From WTAW01 sp050115915 (GTDB lineage: Bacteria > Acidobacteriota > Aminicenantia > Aminicenantales > Aminicenantaceae): DNA of 29,686 nt. Made by a program: the position numbers and the translations under genes. The stretch spans positions 1 through 29,686 of the forward strand of contig JASFPP010000019.1 of the NCBI GenBank assembly GCA_050115915.1. The letters are read 5' to 3'. Of this stretch, positions 23,473-29,686 are shown piece by piece. The notes below the pieces were generated by a model. That model was not told the origin of the DNA and did no database searches. It was given only the letters and a program-made list of their open reading frames with translations. The stretch's first letter is position 1. Each line of letters opens with the position of its first letter.

Positions 23473-24219
23473 ATGAAAACATCCAAAAAACTCTTGAGAG
23501 ACCTTCTCTCTTCTATAGAGAACGATCATGAAGTCTCTGATATCCGTACATGTGTGTATTGGACAGCTGTCACTTCCTATCGGTGTGGCCTTGCCTCAAC
23601 GATGGCGGCTTCGATTCCTCCTCAAGAAGGAAACCAGGTGGAATCTGCCGGTGAGCTTCTCCCCACAGGTGCAAAAGGACTGGCAGAATTGTCTCTCTCC
23701 GACCGCATTCTGGAGGCCTCGATCGGTATCGCTGCGGTGAATTCTCTGCTGCAGATCGATGAATCCGCATGTGAGGAAAGGAATGCTGCTGAAGAGATCC
23801 GTGCGTTGGGACAGGGGAAGCGAATCGCGATTATAGGGCACTTTCCGTTTGTTAAAAAGCTCCGAGAGGAAGCGCAGGAATTGTGGATTTTTGAGCTTCC
23901 CGGCCGTCGACGTCCGGGAGATATCGTCGGCAAGCAAATTCGAGACCTGCTTCCTCAAGTGGATGTTGTGGCGATTACCAGCACAACTCTGATCAACCAT
24001 ACTCTGGGAGAGATTCTGGATCTTGTAAGCCCAGATGCCTACAAAATAATGCTTGGGCCGAGCACGCCTTTGTCTCCAGTGCTATTCGACTATGGAATTG
24101 ACGCTATTTCCGGCTCTATCGTCAGGGATCGCGGTCAGGTACTCAATTGTATAAGCCAGGGAGCAAATTTTCGTCAGGTTAGAGGTGTGCGCAAAGTGAT
24201 TCTGCACCGGATAATGTAG
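23473..24219 (+). CDS. DUF4213/DUF364 family protein (putative heavy-metal chelation domain)
   Basis: The product has 248 residues with no signal peptide. The N-terminal half (to about residue 110) is the DUF4213 enolase-N-like part with SDRILEASIGIAAVNSLL. The C-terminal half is DUF364 with IAIIGHFPFVKKLR (118-131), ELPGRRRPGD, ITSTTLINHTL and the conserved LGPSTPLSPVLFDYGID. DUF364 is annotated as a putative heavy-metal chelation domain from structure; in anaerobes it is sometimes found near metal or cofactor genes. No such neighbour is seen here, so the ligand stays open. AAGGGGGAG precedes ATG 23473. The 3' end faces the amidohydrolase gene, with repeat copy 2 between the stops. Confidence 0.9.
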   Translation: MKTSKKLLRDLLSSIENDHEVSDIRTCVYWTAVTSYRCGLASTMAASIPPQEGNQVESAGELLPTGAKGLAELSLSDRILEASIGIAAVNSLLQIDESACEERNAAEEIRALGQGKRIAIIGHFPFVKKLREEAQELWIFELPGRRRPGDIVGKQIRDLLPQVDVVAITSTTLINHTLGEILDLVSPDAYKIMLGPSTPLSPVLFDYGIDAISGSIVRDRGQVLNCISQGANFRQVRGVRKVILHRIM

Positions 24220-24235
24220 GAAGTCAAAAAAATGC

Positions 24236-24283
24236 GTGCCAGGTCCACTTTTTTTTCACCCCTGGAAAGAGGTGCCTGACCCC
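24236..24283. repeat. Dispersed intergenic repeat, copy 2 (inverted relative to copy 1)
   Basis: This 48-base sequence starts gtgccaggtccac and ends ggtgcctgacccc. Its reverse complement matches 1488-1535 at 44 of 48 positions. It fills the 68-base gap between two convergent stop codons (24219 and 24288). The CCAGG/CCTGG arms (24239-24243 and 24261-24265) are conserved between copies, while the differences fall in the A/T-rich and Y-rich linkers. Confidence 0.85.
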
Positions 24284-24287
24284 AATT

Positions 24288-25925
24288 TTATTCTGCCTTT
24301 GACTTGTCGTAGACGATCTTACCACCCAGAATGGTGTACAAGACTTTTATCAATGGTATGTTTTTGGGATTCGGTCTTAGCAAGTTTTCAGATAGGACAA
24401 CCATGTCTGCCAGTTTCCCCACTTCAAGAGTTCCCTTGATGTCTTCCTCGAAGGATGCATAGGCAGAACCTAGAGTGTAATATTTAATGGCCTCAGCCAT
24501 CGTCAATCTCTGCTCCGGATAAACCCGGTATATAAGCTCGTTCAGGTTAAACATAGGATTGAGGCGCGAGACCGGCCAATCCGTTCCCCAACACAGAACA
24601 GCTCCCTTCGTGAGCAGCGTCCTCACCATATCCACGCGCCTCGCTCGTTCGAGGCCCAGGCGCTGTCTCTTGTACATTTCAGCTCCCGTTATTGTCGGCT
24701 GCATGGAGGCAATGACACCCAGTTCTTTAAACCTCTCTGTGTCGGCCAGTGTATTTACAGTGTTGTGCTCTACCCTGTGGCGAAGACCTTTTTTCCCATG
24801 TTTTTCCTGCGCTCGTTCCACGGCATTCAACACCCAATGGACTGCCTTATCACCGATAGCGTGTACTCCCACCTGGTAGCCGTTTTTGTGTGCCTTCTCC
24901 ACCAACGCATAAAACTCTTCCTCTTTCATCTGCGCCAAGCCAGTGTTTCCGGGTTCCTCTGTAAAGGGCTCGAACATCAAAGCAGACCTGACACCTATGG
25001 TTCCATCTATGTAGCACTTCAAGAATCCAACCTTCACCATGTAGTCGCCCTGGCCTTGTTTGATCCCTTTCTCTATATACTCATCAAGTCCGCTTATGGG
25101 CAGCCAGCCATAGACGCGTAGCGTGAGTTTCCCCTCATCCCTCAGCTCCTTATAGACCTCGATCTCTTTGAGATAGGATCCTGTATGGATCCCCGTGATT
25201 CCCAGGGATGCGGCATGTTTTAGCGCTCTCTCGATATCCTCTTTGGGATTGGTATCACTCCAAACTTTGATGAGGCTCTGGGCTGCTTCCTTCAAAATCC
25301 CGGTTGGTTCCCCTGTCTTTGGATCGATAACGATCTCCCCCCCCTCGGGGACCTCACTCTCTTTTGTGATGTTCGACATGTTCAAAGCCACGCTGTTCAC
25401 CCACACAGCATGGCCGCCACGCCTTCGCATGATAACAGGATTATGCGGGGAAACCTTATCCAATATCTCTTTCGTCGGCCACCCTAGTTCCCCATACAGA
25501 CTTGGGTTGGGAAAGGATGCGTATCCGGATACAAGTTTTCTCTCTGGTGTTTCTTTGATTCTTTCTGCGATTTTCGCCTGGATGTGGGCCACAGATGTCG
25601 CGCTGCTGAGATCGAGCATAGACAACGATCGCCCGCCAGAGGAGAAATGGCAGTGGGCATCGATAAAGCCCGGAATCACAAGCTTTCGATGCACATCCAG
25701 AACCTTGGTTGACGGCCCGATGTAAGCTTTAATTTCGCTGTTCGTTCCAAGAGCGATTATTTTCCCGTCTTTTGAGGCGATTGCTTGGACTTCCGGATTT
25801 TTCTCCGAGACTGTGAATACCTTTCCATTCGTGAGTACAAAGTCCGCTTTTTCCTGGTCTTCAATCTGTCCGAATAGAAGCCCGACAAACACCAAAACGA
25901 TAAAGATTGCAGCATATTTTTTCAT
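24288..25925 (-). CDS. Exported amidohydrolase (amidohydrolase_3, YtcJ-like)
   Basis: The product has 545 residues. A signal peptide (MKKYAAIFIVLVFVGLLFGQ) is followed by the typical VLTNGKVFTVSEKNPEVQAIA strand region and the metal site DAHCHF (His91, His93). Further family motifs are GVHAIGDKAV, RVEHNTV and CWGTDWPVSRLNP, which hold later His/Asp ligands. The family includes N-substituted formamide deformylase-type enzymes; the substrate of this one is open. GAGGAG lies before ATG 25925. The ATG overlaps the stop of the upstream EFR1-type gene (ATGA, 25922-25925), so translation is coupled and the two proteins probably work in one pathway. Confidence 0.93.
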   Translation of the reverse strand: MKKYAAIFIVLVFVGLLFGQIEDQEKADFVLTNGKVFTVSEKNPEVQAIASKDGKIIALGTNSEIKAYIGPSTKVLDVHRKLVIPGFIDAHCHFSSGGRSLSMLDLSSATSVAHIQAKIAERIKETPERKLVSGYASFPNPSLYGELGWPTKEILDKVSPHNPVIMRRRGGHAVWVNSVALNMSNITKESEVPEGGEIVIDPKTGEPTGILKEAAQSLIKVWSDTNPKEDIERALKHAASLGITGIHTGSYLKEIEVYKELRDEGKLTLRVYGWLPISGLDEYIEKGIKQGQGDYMVKVGFLKCYIDGTIGVRSALMFEPFTEEPGNTGLAQMKEEEFYALVEKAHKNGYQVGVHAIGDKAVHWVLNAVERAQEKHGKKGLRHRVEHNTVNTLADTERFKELGVIASMQPTITGAEMYKRQRLGLERARRVDMVRTLLTKGAVLCWGTDWPVSRLNPMFNLNELIYRVYPEQRLTMAEAIKYYTLGSAYASFEEDIKGTLEVGKLADMVVLSENLLRPNPKNIPLIKVLYTILGGKIVYDKSKAE

Positions 25926-27064
25926 GAAATATTCTCCTCATAATCTCTTTTTTTTTGAAGACTTTTCAAGGAAGTTTCCGGTTCGTGATAGCGTGGGTAA
26001 AAATGGGTGAGTGTTGTATAGGTGAATAACGTGTTTATGGGTTTTATGCGGATCAATTGAAAAAAGACACAATAGGCAATCATGTACGTTGGATAAAGGT
26101 AAAGGGCTCCAACTATCCATATTGTGTACCAATTCCTTATCCCATCGATCTGCGGAAATACGCCAGCTATCAAATCGAAAATAAATACGCCGACGGGATA
26201 ACCCAGAACCGCAAGAAAATAAAGGATCACTCCCCAAGAATGACCGGCTTCGACAGCTTTTTGCTGACAGTAATTCATACAACGGAGACAATCCTCACAG
26301 TTGTGTTTCCAGTAGGGGCGCGGGTTTTTCTTTCCTTTCATCACGATCGCACTGTTCGGGCAGGATTTTGCACAGAGCCCACATCCGATACAGTTGTTAT
26401 TGGCAAACATCATCTGTCCCATAAAAAATCGGCCGATCAGGAGATAAACAGGAGAGAAAAGAGGGAAATAGACAAGGAAGAGCACCCCCCAAAAGTATTC
26501 CCAGAGGTTATTCAGAGTGAACCAGATCGATTTCCCTGATAGAAGTCTCGGAAAATATTTATCGGCTTTACGTTTGGCACTGGTTTTTATCCGATCGATG
26601 TTTTTTTCTGTCAGCGAGGGGTGGAGGGAAATCATATTCGCCGGCATATCGAAGCTCAATGAGCCACGGATGTTGTAACCTTTGAATAAAAGTATAAAGA
26701 CCGGAAGCATGGAAGCAAGGGCTGCAATGCCAGGAATGATGATCGGCCCGAATCGGAGACACCCTCGCGTGGGCATACAGAAGAAATGGGCTCTCCTTTT
26801 GATGGGCATTTTAAAAATAAACTTGACCGCCGACCATGGGGGAAGAAGGCCATGTGTCGGGAAAGTAAAGACCACGAGATTTGCCGGGGATGCTTCAATT
26901 TCTTCCTTTGGCTTTGCGAGATCGATAGGAATAATTTCCGATGCGATGCCTTTGTTGATACAGGCCTCATGCAGCCAAACAGCCACCCGGTATGAATTCC
27001 CTGTGCCGCTCAGAAAAAATATTTTCGCTTTTTTGTAGGCCATCCCTGCTATTGTGTCATACAT
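25922..27064 (-). CDS. EFR1-type membrane flavodoxin/4Fe-4S protein
   Basis: The product has 380 residues. The N-terminus is flavodoxin-like: SGTGNSYRVA (19-28) is the FMN phosphate loop, then VVFTFPTHGLLPPW. The middle has a TM stretch (about 188-212). Two 4Fe-4S sites follow: Cys225/228/231/235 (CIGCGLCAKSCP) and Cys256/259/262/266 (CEDCLRCMNYC). Two more TM helices lie near 277-300 and 315-337. It should pass electrons between a flavin and FeS clusters at the inner membrane. EFR1 family members are usually soluble; TM segments here are notable. The start is uncertain: ATG 27064 or ATG 27043. It is translationally coupled to the amidohydrolase gene downstream. Confidence 0.88.
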   Translation of the reverse strand: MYDTIAGMAYKKAKIFFLSGTGNSYRVAVWLHEACINKGIASEIIPIDLAKPKEEIEASPANLVVFTFPTHGLLPPWSAVKFIFKMPIKRRAHFFCMPTRGCLRFGPIIIPGIAALASMLPVFILLFKGYNIRGSLSFDMPANMISLHPSLTEKNIDRIKTSAKRKADKYFPRLLSGKSIWFTLNNLWEYFWGVLFLVYFPLFSPVYLLIGRFFMGQMMFANNNCIGCGLCAKSCPNSAIVMKGKKNPRPYWKHNCEDCLRCMNYCQQKAVEAGHSWGVILYFLAVLGYPVGVFIFDLIAGVFPQIDGIRNWYTIWIVGALYLYPTYMIAYCVFFQLIRIKPINTLFTYTTLTHFYPRYHEPETSLKSLQKKRDYEENIS

Positions 27065-27091
27065 GAGGATAAATGGAATAGTTTTTCTTTT

Positions 27092-27112
27092 AGAAATCTG
27101 TATAGATTTTCT
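27092..27112. promoter_or_regulatory. Imperfect inverted repeat in a divergent region
   Basis: AGAAATCT (27092-27099) and AGATTTTCT (27104-27112) form arms with one bulge around a 4-base spacer. It lies just upstream of the EFR1 gene (minus) and the micropeptide frame (plus), where an operator could serve both. Confidence 0.3.
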
Positions 27113-27140
27113 GAGTTTTCAATATTATGGGGAGGTTGAT

Positions 27141-27203
27141 GTGAATAAAGGCTTAATCGTTCTTATCATTGTTGTTTGTGTTCTTATTCTTGTGTTTATT
27201 TGA
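27141..27203 (+). CDS. Possible 20-residue membrane micropeptide or LemA-like N-terminal remnant
   Basis: A GTG start at 27141 is preceded by GGGGAGG at about 5 bases, one of the better ribosome sites in the window. It opens a 20-codon frame encoding MNKGLIVLIIVVCVLILVFI, then TGA. The peptide is one TM helix. It closely resembles the N-terminal anchor of LemA family proteins (MKKGLIILIVI-like), but the next frames do not continue as LemA, so it may be a decayed start of such a gene. Alternatively it is a genuine micropeptide. The sequence 27204-27279 shows no further coding signal. Confidence 0.35.
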   Translation: MNKGLIVLIIVVCVLILVFI

Positions 27204-27279
27204 TGAAGCGTTCCTGACATCATGAACCTAAGTCTTCTAATACCTGGATAAGAGTTTTTAATAGCGTTTTGTATCCTAC

Positions 27280-28731
27280 TTAAGCTGAATACAGAGCTGT
27301 GAGATAGGGCACACCGATGATCAATAAAGCAAGAAGAAAAATGGCGCCGAATACAAGGCCAAGCGTCCAGAAGTCCTTTCGCGAGATGTAACCGCTTCCG
27401 TAATAAATCGGAGCTGGGCCTGTGGCATAAGGAGTGATGATACCCATAATGCCCGATTGGCAGCACAGGAGTAGAGTAAACGCCATTATGGGCATACCGG
27501 GAATAGCTGCTCCAGCGGCCAGAATAACTGGCAAAATGGCCGTCACTTGCGCTGTGATGCTGGCGAACATGTAGTGAATACAGAAGTACAGGGCAACCAG
27601 GATCACCATCACAACGATCGGTGAGATGCCGGTCATCTGTTTGGCCACACCTTTGGCGAACCAGGTCACAAATCCCACTCTATTCAGACCATCAGCCAGA
27701 GTGACGAGTGTGGCGAACCAGACTAGCACATTCCATGCTGGTTTATTACGGAGAATATCATCCCATGTGATGACACGTGTGATCAGCATCAGAGCGATGA
27801 CGGCTAAGGCAACGGTTGTGGGATGAATGTGATTCCCGCCAAAGATCCACAGGACCAGAGCCAGAAAAACGAGTGCGGCCATGGTTATCTCTTTGTATGA
27901 GATCTTTCCCATTTTGGTGAGCTCCTGTCTTGCCCAATCCGGCACTTCGACACTTGTCCTTATTTTAGGAGGGTAGACTCTGTAGATGATGTACGGCAAC
28001 AGTAAAACGAGAAGAGCACCCATGGGGAGGAATCCCAAAAACCACTGCATCCAGGATATCTCCACACCAACGGTCTTTTGCGCGAGATCCACTGCGAGAA
28101 GATTGGGCGCCATCGAAGTTAAAAACAGGGAGCTTGTCAAACAGGTGGCGGCGAAAGCCGTCCACATGAGGTATGATCCGATCTTGCGTGCCGTATCCCC
28201 AGGTTCCGATCCATATAAGCCGGGGATATTTTGAATGATGGGGAAAATTGTCCCTCCGCTTCTTGCCGTGTTGGAGGGTGTGAATGGGGCCAAAATTAGG
28301 TCCGCAAATGTTATCGCGTAGCCCAATCCGAGTGTCCGTTTGCCAAGCCTCTTTACGAGAACGAGTGCAATACGCCTTCCTAATCCAGACTTCGCATAAC
28401 CCATAGCGAACATAAAGGCGCCAAAGATCAACCAGACTGTGGTGTTCCCGAATCCGGAGAGCGCCCATTTGATGGATTCTCTTGTTAGATCGAATGCGGG
28501 ATCAGAAATTTGTAGTGGTGTGTGCACTAGCCTGAATGAGGCAGCCAGCGTGACTCCGATGACACCTATAGCGGCGGAGGGAATCGGTTCGAAAATGAGC
28601 CCCAAAACAACAGAAACGAACAGCGCGAAATAAAACCAGGCATTTTGTTCAAGCCCCTGAGGAGCGGGGAAAACAGCAATAGTCACTCCTACAACCACTG
28701 GAATAACTGCCTTCCACAGTGGATATTTCAT
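27280..28731 (-). CDS. DASS/SLC13-type anion (di- or tricarboxylate) transporter
   Basis: The product has 483 residues and about 12 TM segments. It belongs to the CitT/YflS/2-oxoglutarate-malate translocator branch: it starts with PVVVGVTIAVFPAPQGLEQNAWFYFALF, has the SNT motif APFTPSNTARSGGTIFP, the motif TSSLFLTSMAPNLLA, and a second SNT-like region GIITPYATGPAPIYYGSGY. It should move carboxylates such as malate, succinate, tartrate or citrate across the inner membrane by sodium symport or exchange. I chose ATG 28731; an in-frame TTG at 28788 lies upstream of a likely promoter. The transporter is next to hydrolase genes but not in an obvious operon. Confidence 0.92.
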   Translation of the reverse strand: MKYPLWKAVIPVVVGVTIAVFPAPQGLEQNAWFYFALFVSVVLGLIFEPIPSAAIGVIGVTLAASFRLVHTPLQISDPAFDLTRESIKWALSGFGNTTVWLIFGAFMFAMGYAKSGLGRRIALVLVKRLGKRTLGLGYAITFADLILAPFTPSNTARSGGTIFPIIQNIPGLYGSEPGDTARKIGSYLMWTAFAATCLTSSLFLTSMAPNLLAVDLAQKTVGVEISWMQWFLGFLPMGALLVLLLPYIIYRVYPPKIRTSVEVPDWARQELTKMGKISYKEITMAALVFLALVLWIFGGNHIHPTTVALAVIALMLITRVITWDDILRNKPAWNVLVWFATLVTLADGLNRVGFVTWFAKGVAKQMTGISPIVVMVILVALYFCIHYMFASITAQVTAILPVILAAGAAIPGMPIMAFTLLLCCQSGIMGIITPYATGPAPIYYGSGYISRKDFWTLGLVFGAIFLLALLIIGVPYLTALYSA

Positions 28732-28772
28732 CTTATTAGTGAAGTATGAATTCGGCGTTTCCCAAGGCGTCA

Positions 28773-28802
28773 AACATATCACAATCAAAATAAATCGGTC
28801 AA
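28773..28802 (-). promoter_or_regulatory. Possible promoter for the DASS transporter gene
   Basis: On the minus strand TTGACC (28797-28802) and TATGTT (28773-28778) are 18 bases apart, with a predicted transcript start near 28766 and a leader of about 35 nt. This supports ATG 28731 over TTG 28788. Confidence 0.4.
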
Positions 28803-28896
28803 TTTTTCAATCGGGCAACCTTTGAGCTTTCCCCGAGGTCTTTAAAATTGAATGAATATCTTTTATCCTTAGTTAATAATATAAAGGAACGAAACG

Positions 28897-29686
28897 ATGA
28901 TTGGACGATGGCTTGCGCTCATAACAATGGTATTCTCTCTGACAGTGTTCGATTGTGCTGACAGCGGCAAAAATCCCAATTTTGAATTCTCTGGAGTCCA
29001 TGAGTTTTGGAACATCATGGATGTTCTCATCCTGGATAAAGAACCAGGCGATAAACAATGGGAAGCCCTGTTCAGCACACCTGGATATGCAGAACTTTTC
29101 CGCAGAGAATTTAAAGCCAAAACGTTCAAAAGATATTATAGAGCAGCCTTTATGCCTTCAAAAGCTACCGATAAGGATGTTATAAAAAGCGCTGCCGCGG
29201 AGGGAGGTAATAAATTCCGCATCTGGTTTGCTAATTCGATGTTTGAATCTCTGGAATATTCACGGAAAAACAAAGAAAAAGTCATCGCAAAGGTCAAAAG
29301 TTTTGAAACATTTCCCTATACTGAAAATGCCATTAAGGAACTGCTCATGTATTTACCCGAAGATAGAGTGGGTGCCCCGCCTGATGTCTCGTTTATTATC
29401 TTCAACGATTCGAGAGGTTATACGCCTGTCATCATGTCAATCGACGAACTGACCCGTGAGGAAGAAGCATTAACTTCGGAGAGGATGGCCATTCTGGAAA
29501 AAGAGGGCTACACAAAACAGCGCCCGCATGTCCTCTACTTTGCCCACGAGTTTTTCCACTACTACCGCGATCAAAAACTTGAATTTAAATTTCCTGATCG
29601 GGAAAGCGATGACTACAGCCTTATCTGGAGGTTAAACCAGATCGAAAATGAGGGGATCGCTGATTTGATAAATGTGAGACAACTCT
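28897..29686 (+). CDS. Exported HExxH zinc metallopeptidase, DUF5700-like, 3' truncated
   Basis: The frame is open to the window end; 263 residues are visible. AAAGGAAC lies eight bases before ATG 28897. A hydrophobic N-terminus ending at Cys20 (LTVFDC) may be a signal peptide or a poor lipobox. About 190 residues of mostly helical sequence follow. Then comes the zinc motif HEFFH (residues about 217-221) and, some 30 residues later, ENEGIAD, which gives the third ligand Glu, as in gluzincins. This layout resembles the putative zinc-dependent peptidase family DUF5700. No other domain is visible before the cut. It is divergent from the DASS transporter gene. Confidence 0.8.
   Translation, partial: MIGRWLALITMVFSLTVFDCADSGKNPNFEFSGVHEFWNIMDVLILDKEPGDKQWEALFSTPGYAELFRREFKAKTFKRYYRAAFMPSKATDKDVIKSAAAEGGNKFRIWFANSMFESLEYSRKNKEKVIAKVKSFETFPYTENAIKELLMYLPEDRVGAPPDVSFIIFNDSRGYTPVIMSIDELTREEEALTSERMAILEKEGYTKQRPHVLYFAHEFFHYYRDQKLEFKFPDRESDDYSLIWRLNQIENEGIADLINVRQL

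Noticed and set aside
25195..25725. 176-residue frame antisense to the amidohydrolase gene
   Set aside because: It lies wholly within a well-supported gene on the other strand and shows no domain or start signal.
1..29686. tRNA, rRNA, CRISPR arrays, prophage or insertion sequences with transposase
   Set aside because: No cloverleaf or rRNA-like stretches, no regularly spaced repeats and no integrase or transposase frames were seen on either strand.

Overview
The window is 29.7 kb of bacterial chromosome, gene-dense and with no sign of a phage or plasmid. I support 23 protein-coding genes, two of them cut by the window edges. I see no tRNA, rRNA, CRISPR array or transposase. The gene set suggests a Gram-negative (diderm) bacterium of the Acidobacteriota/Candidatus Aminicenantes type. 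The pointers are two membrane-anchored Hanks-type Ser/Thr kinases with long TPR sensor regions, an MacB/FtsX-type permease, an Asp-box beta-propeller exoprotein, secreted hydrolases with attached TPRs, a signal-peptide serpin and an outer-membrane beta-barrel. This taxonomic call is inference from gene families, not from a marker gene.

Layout. Positions 1-6552 are all on the plus strand: the end of an FtsX-type permease, a secreted subtilase, an outer-membrane barrel protein, a TPR lipoprotein-like protein with a long structured leader, and a DUF429 protein. Positions 6549-9580 are on the minus strand: a kinase-TPR protein preceded by a small membrane protein. Positions 9837-11187 hold small genes on alternating strands: a membrane-anchored methyltransferase, a 66-residue membrane protein and a 92-residue soluble protein. 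Positions 11252-15347 (minus) carry mtgA and a 1093-residue Asp-box propeller protein. Positions 15573-18723 (plus) carry a second kinase (zinc ribbon, kinase, TM, TolB-like, TPR) and a Tat-exported TIGR04076-like protein. From 18751 to the end genes alternate strand: serpin, metallo-beta-lactamase-fold/TPR protein, C69 dipeptidase, DUF4213/DUF364 protein, an amidohydrolase translationally coupled to a membrane flavodoxin/ferredoxin protein, a possible 20-residue membrane micropeptide, a DASS carboxylate transporter and the start of an HExxH metallopeptidase.

How the genes may work together. Many products are exported: subtilase, C69 dipeptidase, amidohydrolase, MBL hydrolase, propeller protein and HExxH peptidase. 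An exported serpin could restrain proteases, and a carboxylate transporter could take up products. This fits a peptide- and organic-acid-scavenging heterotroph. The two kinases look like envelope or cytoplasmic sensing proteins. Most genes seem to be individually transcribed; several have good sigma70-type promoters.

The most notable non-coding observation is a 48-bp sequence present twice, 22.7 kb apart in opposite orientation (44 of 48 identical), each copy lying just after a stop codon. Other items worth checking are the micropeptide or LemA-like remnant at 27141, a TA-flanked inverted repeat at 18173-18263, the roughly 200-nt leader at 4209-4406, and an operator-like dyad directly upstream of the MBL gene.
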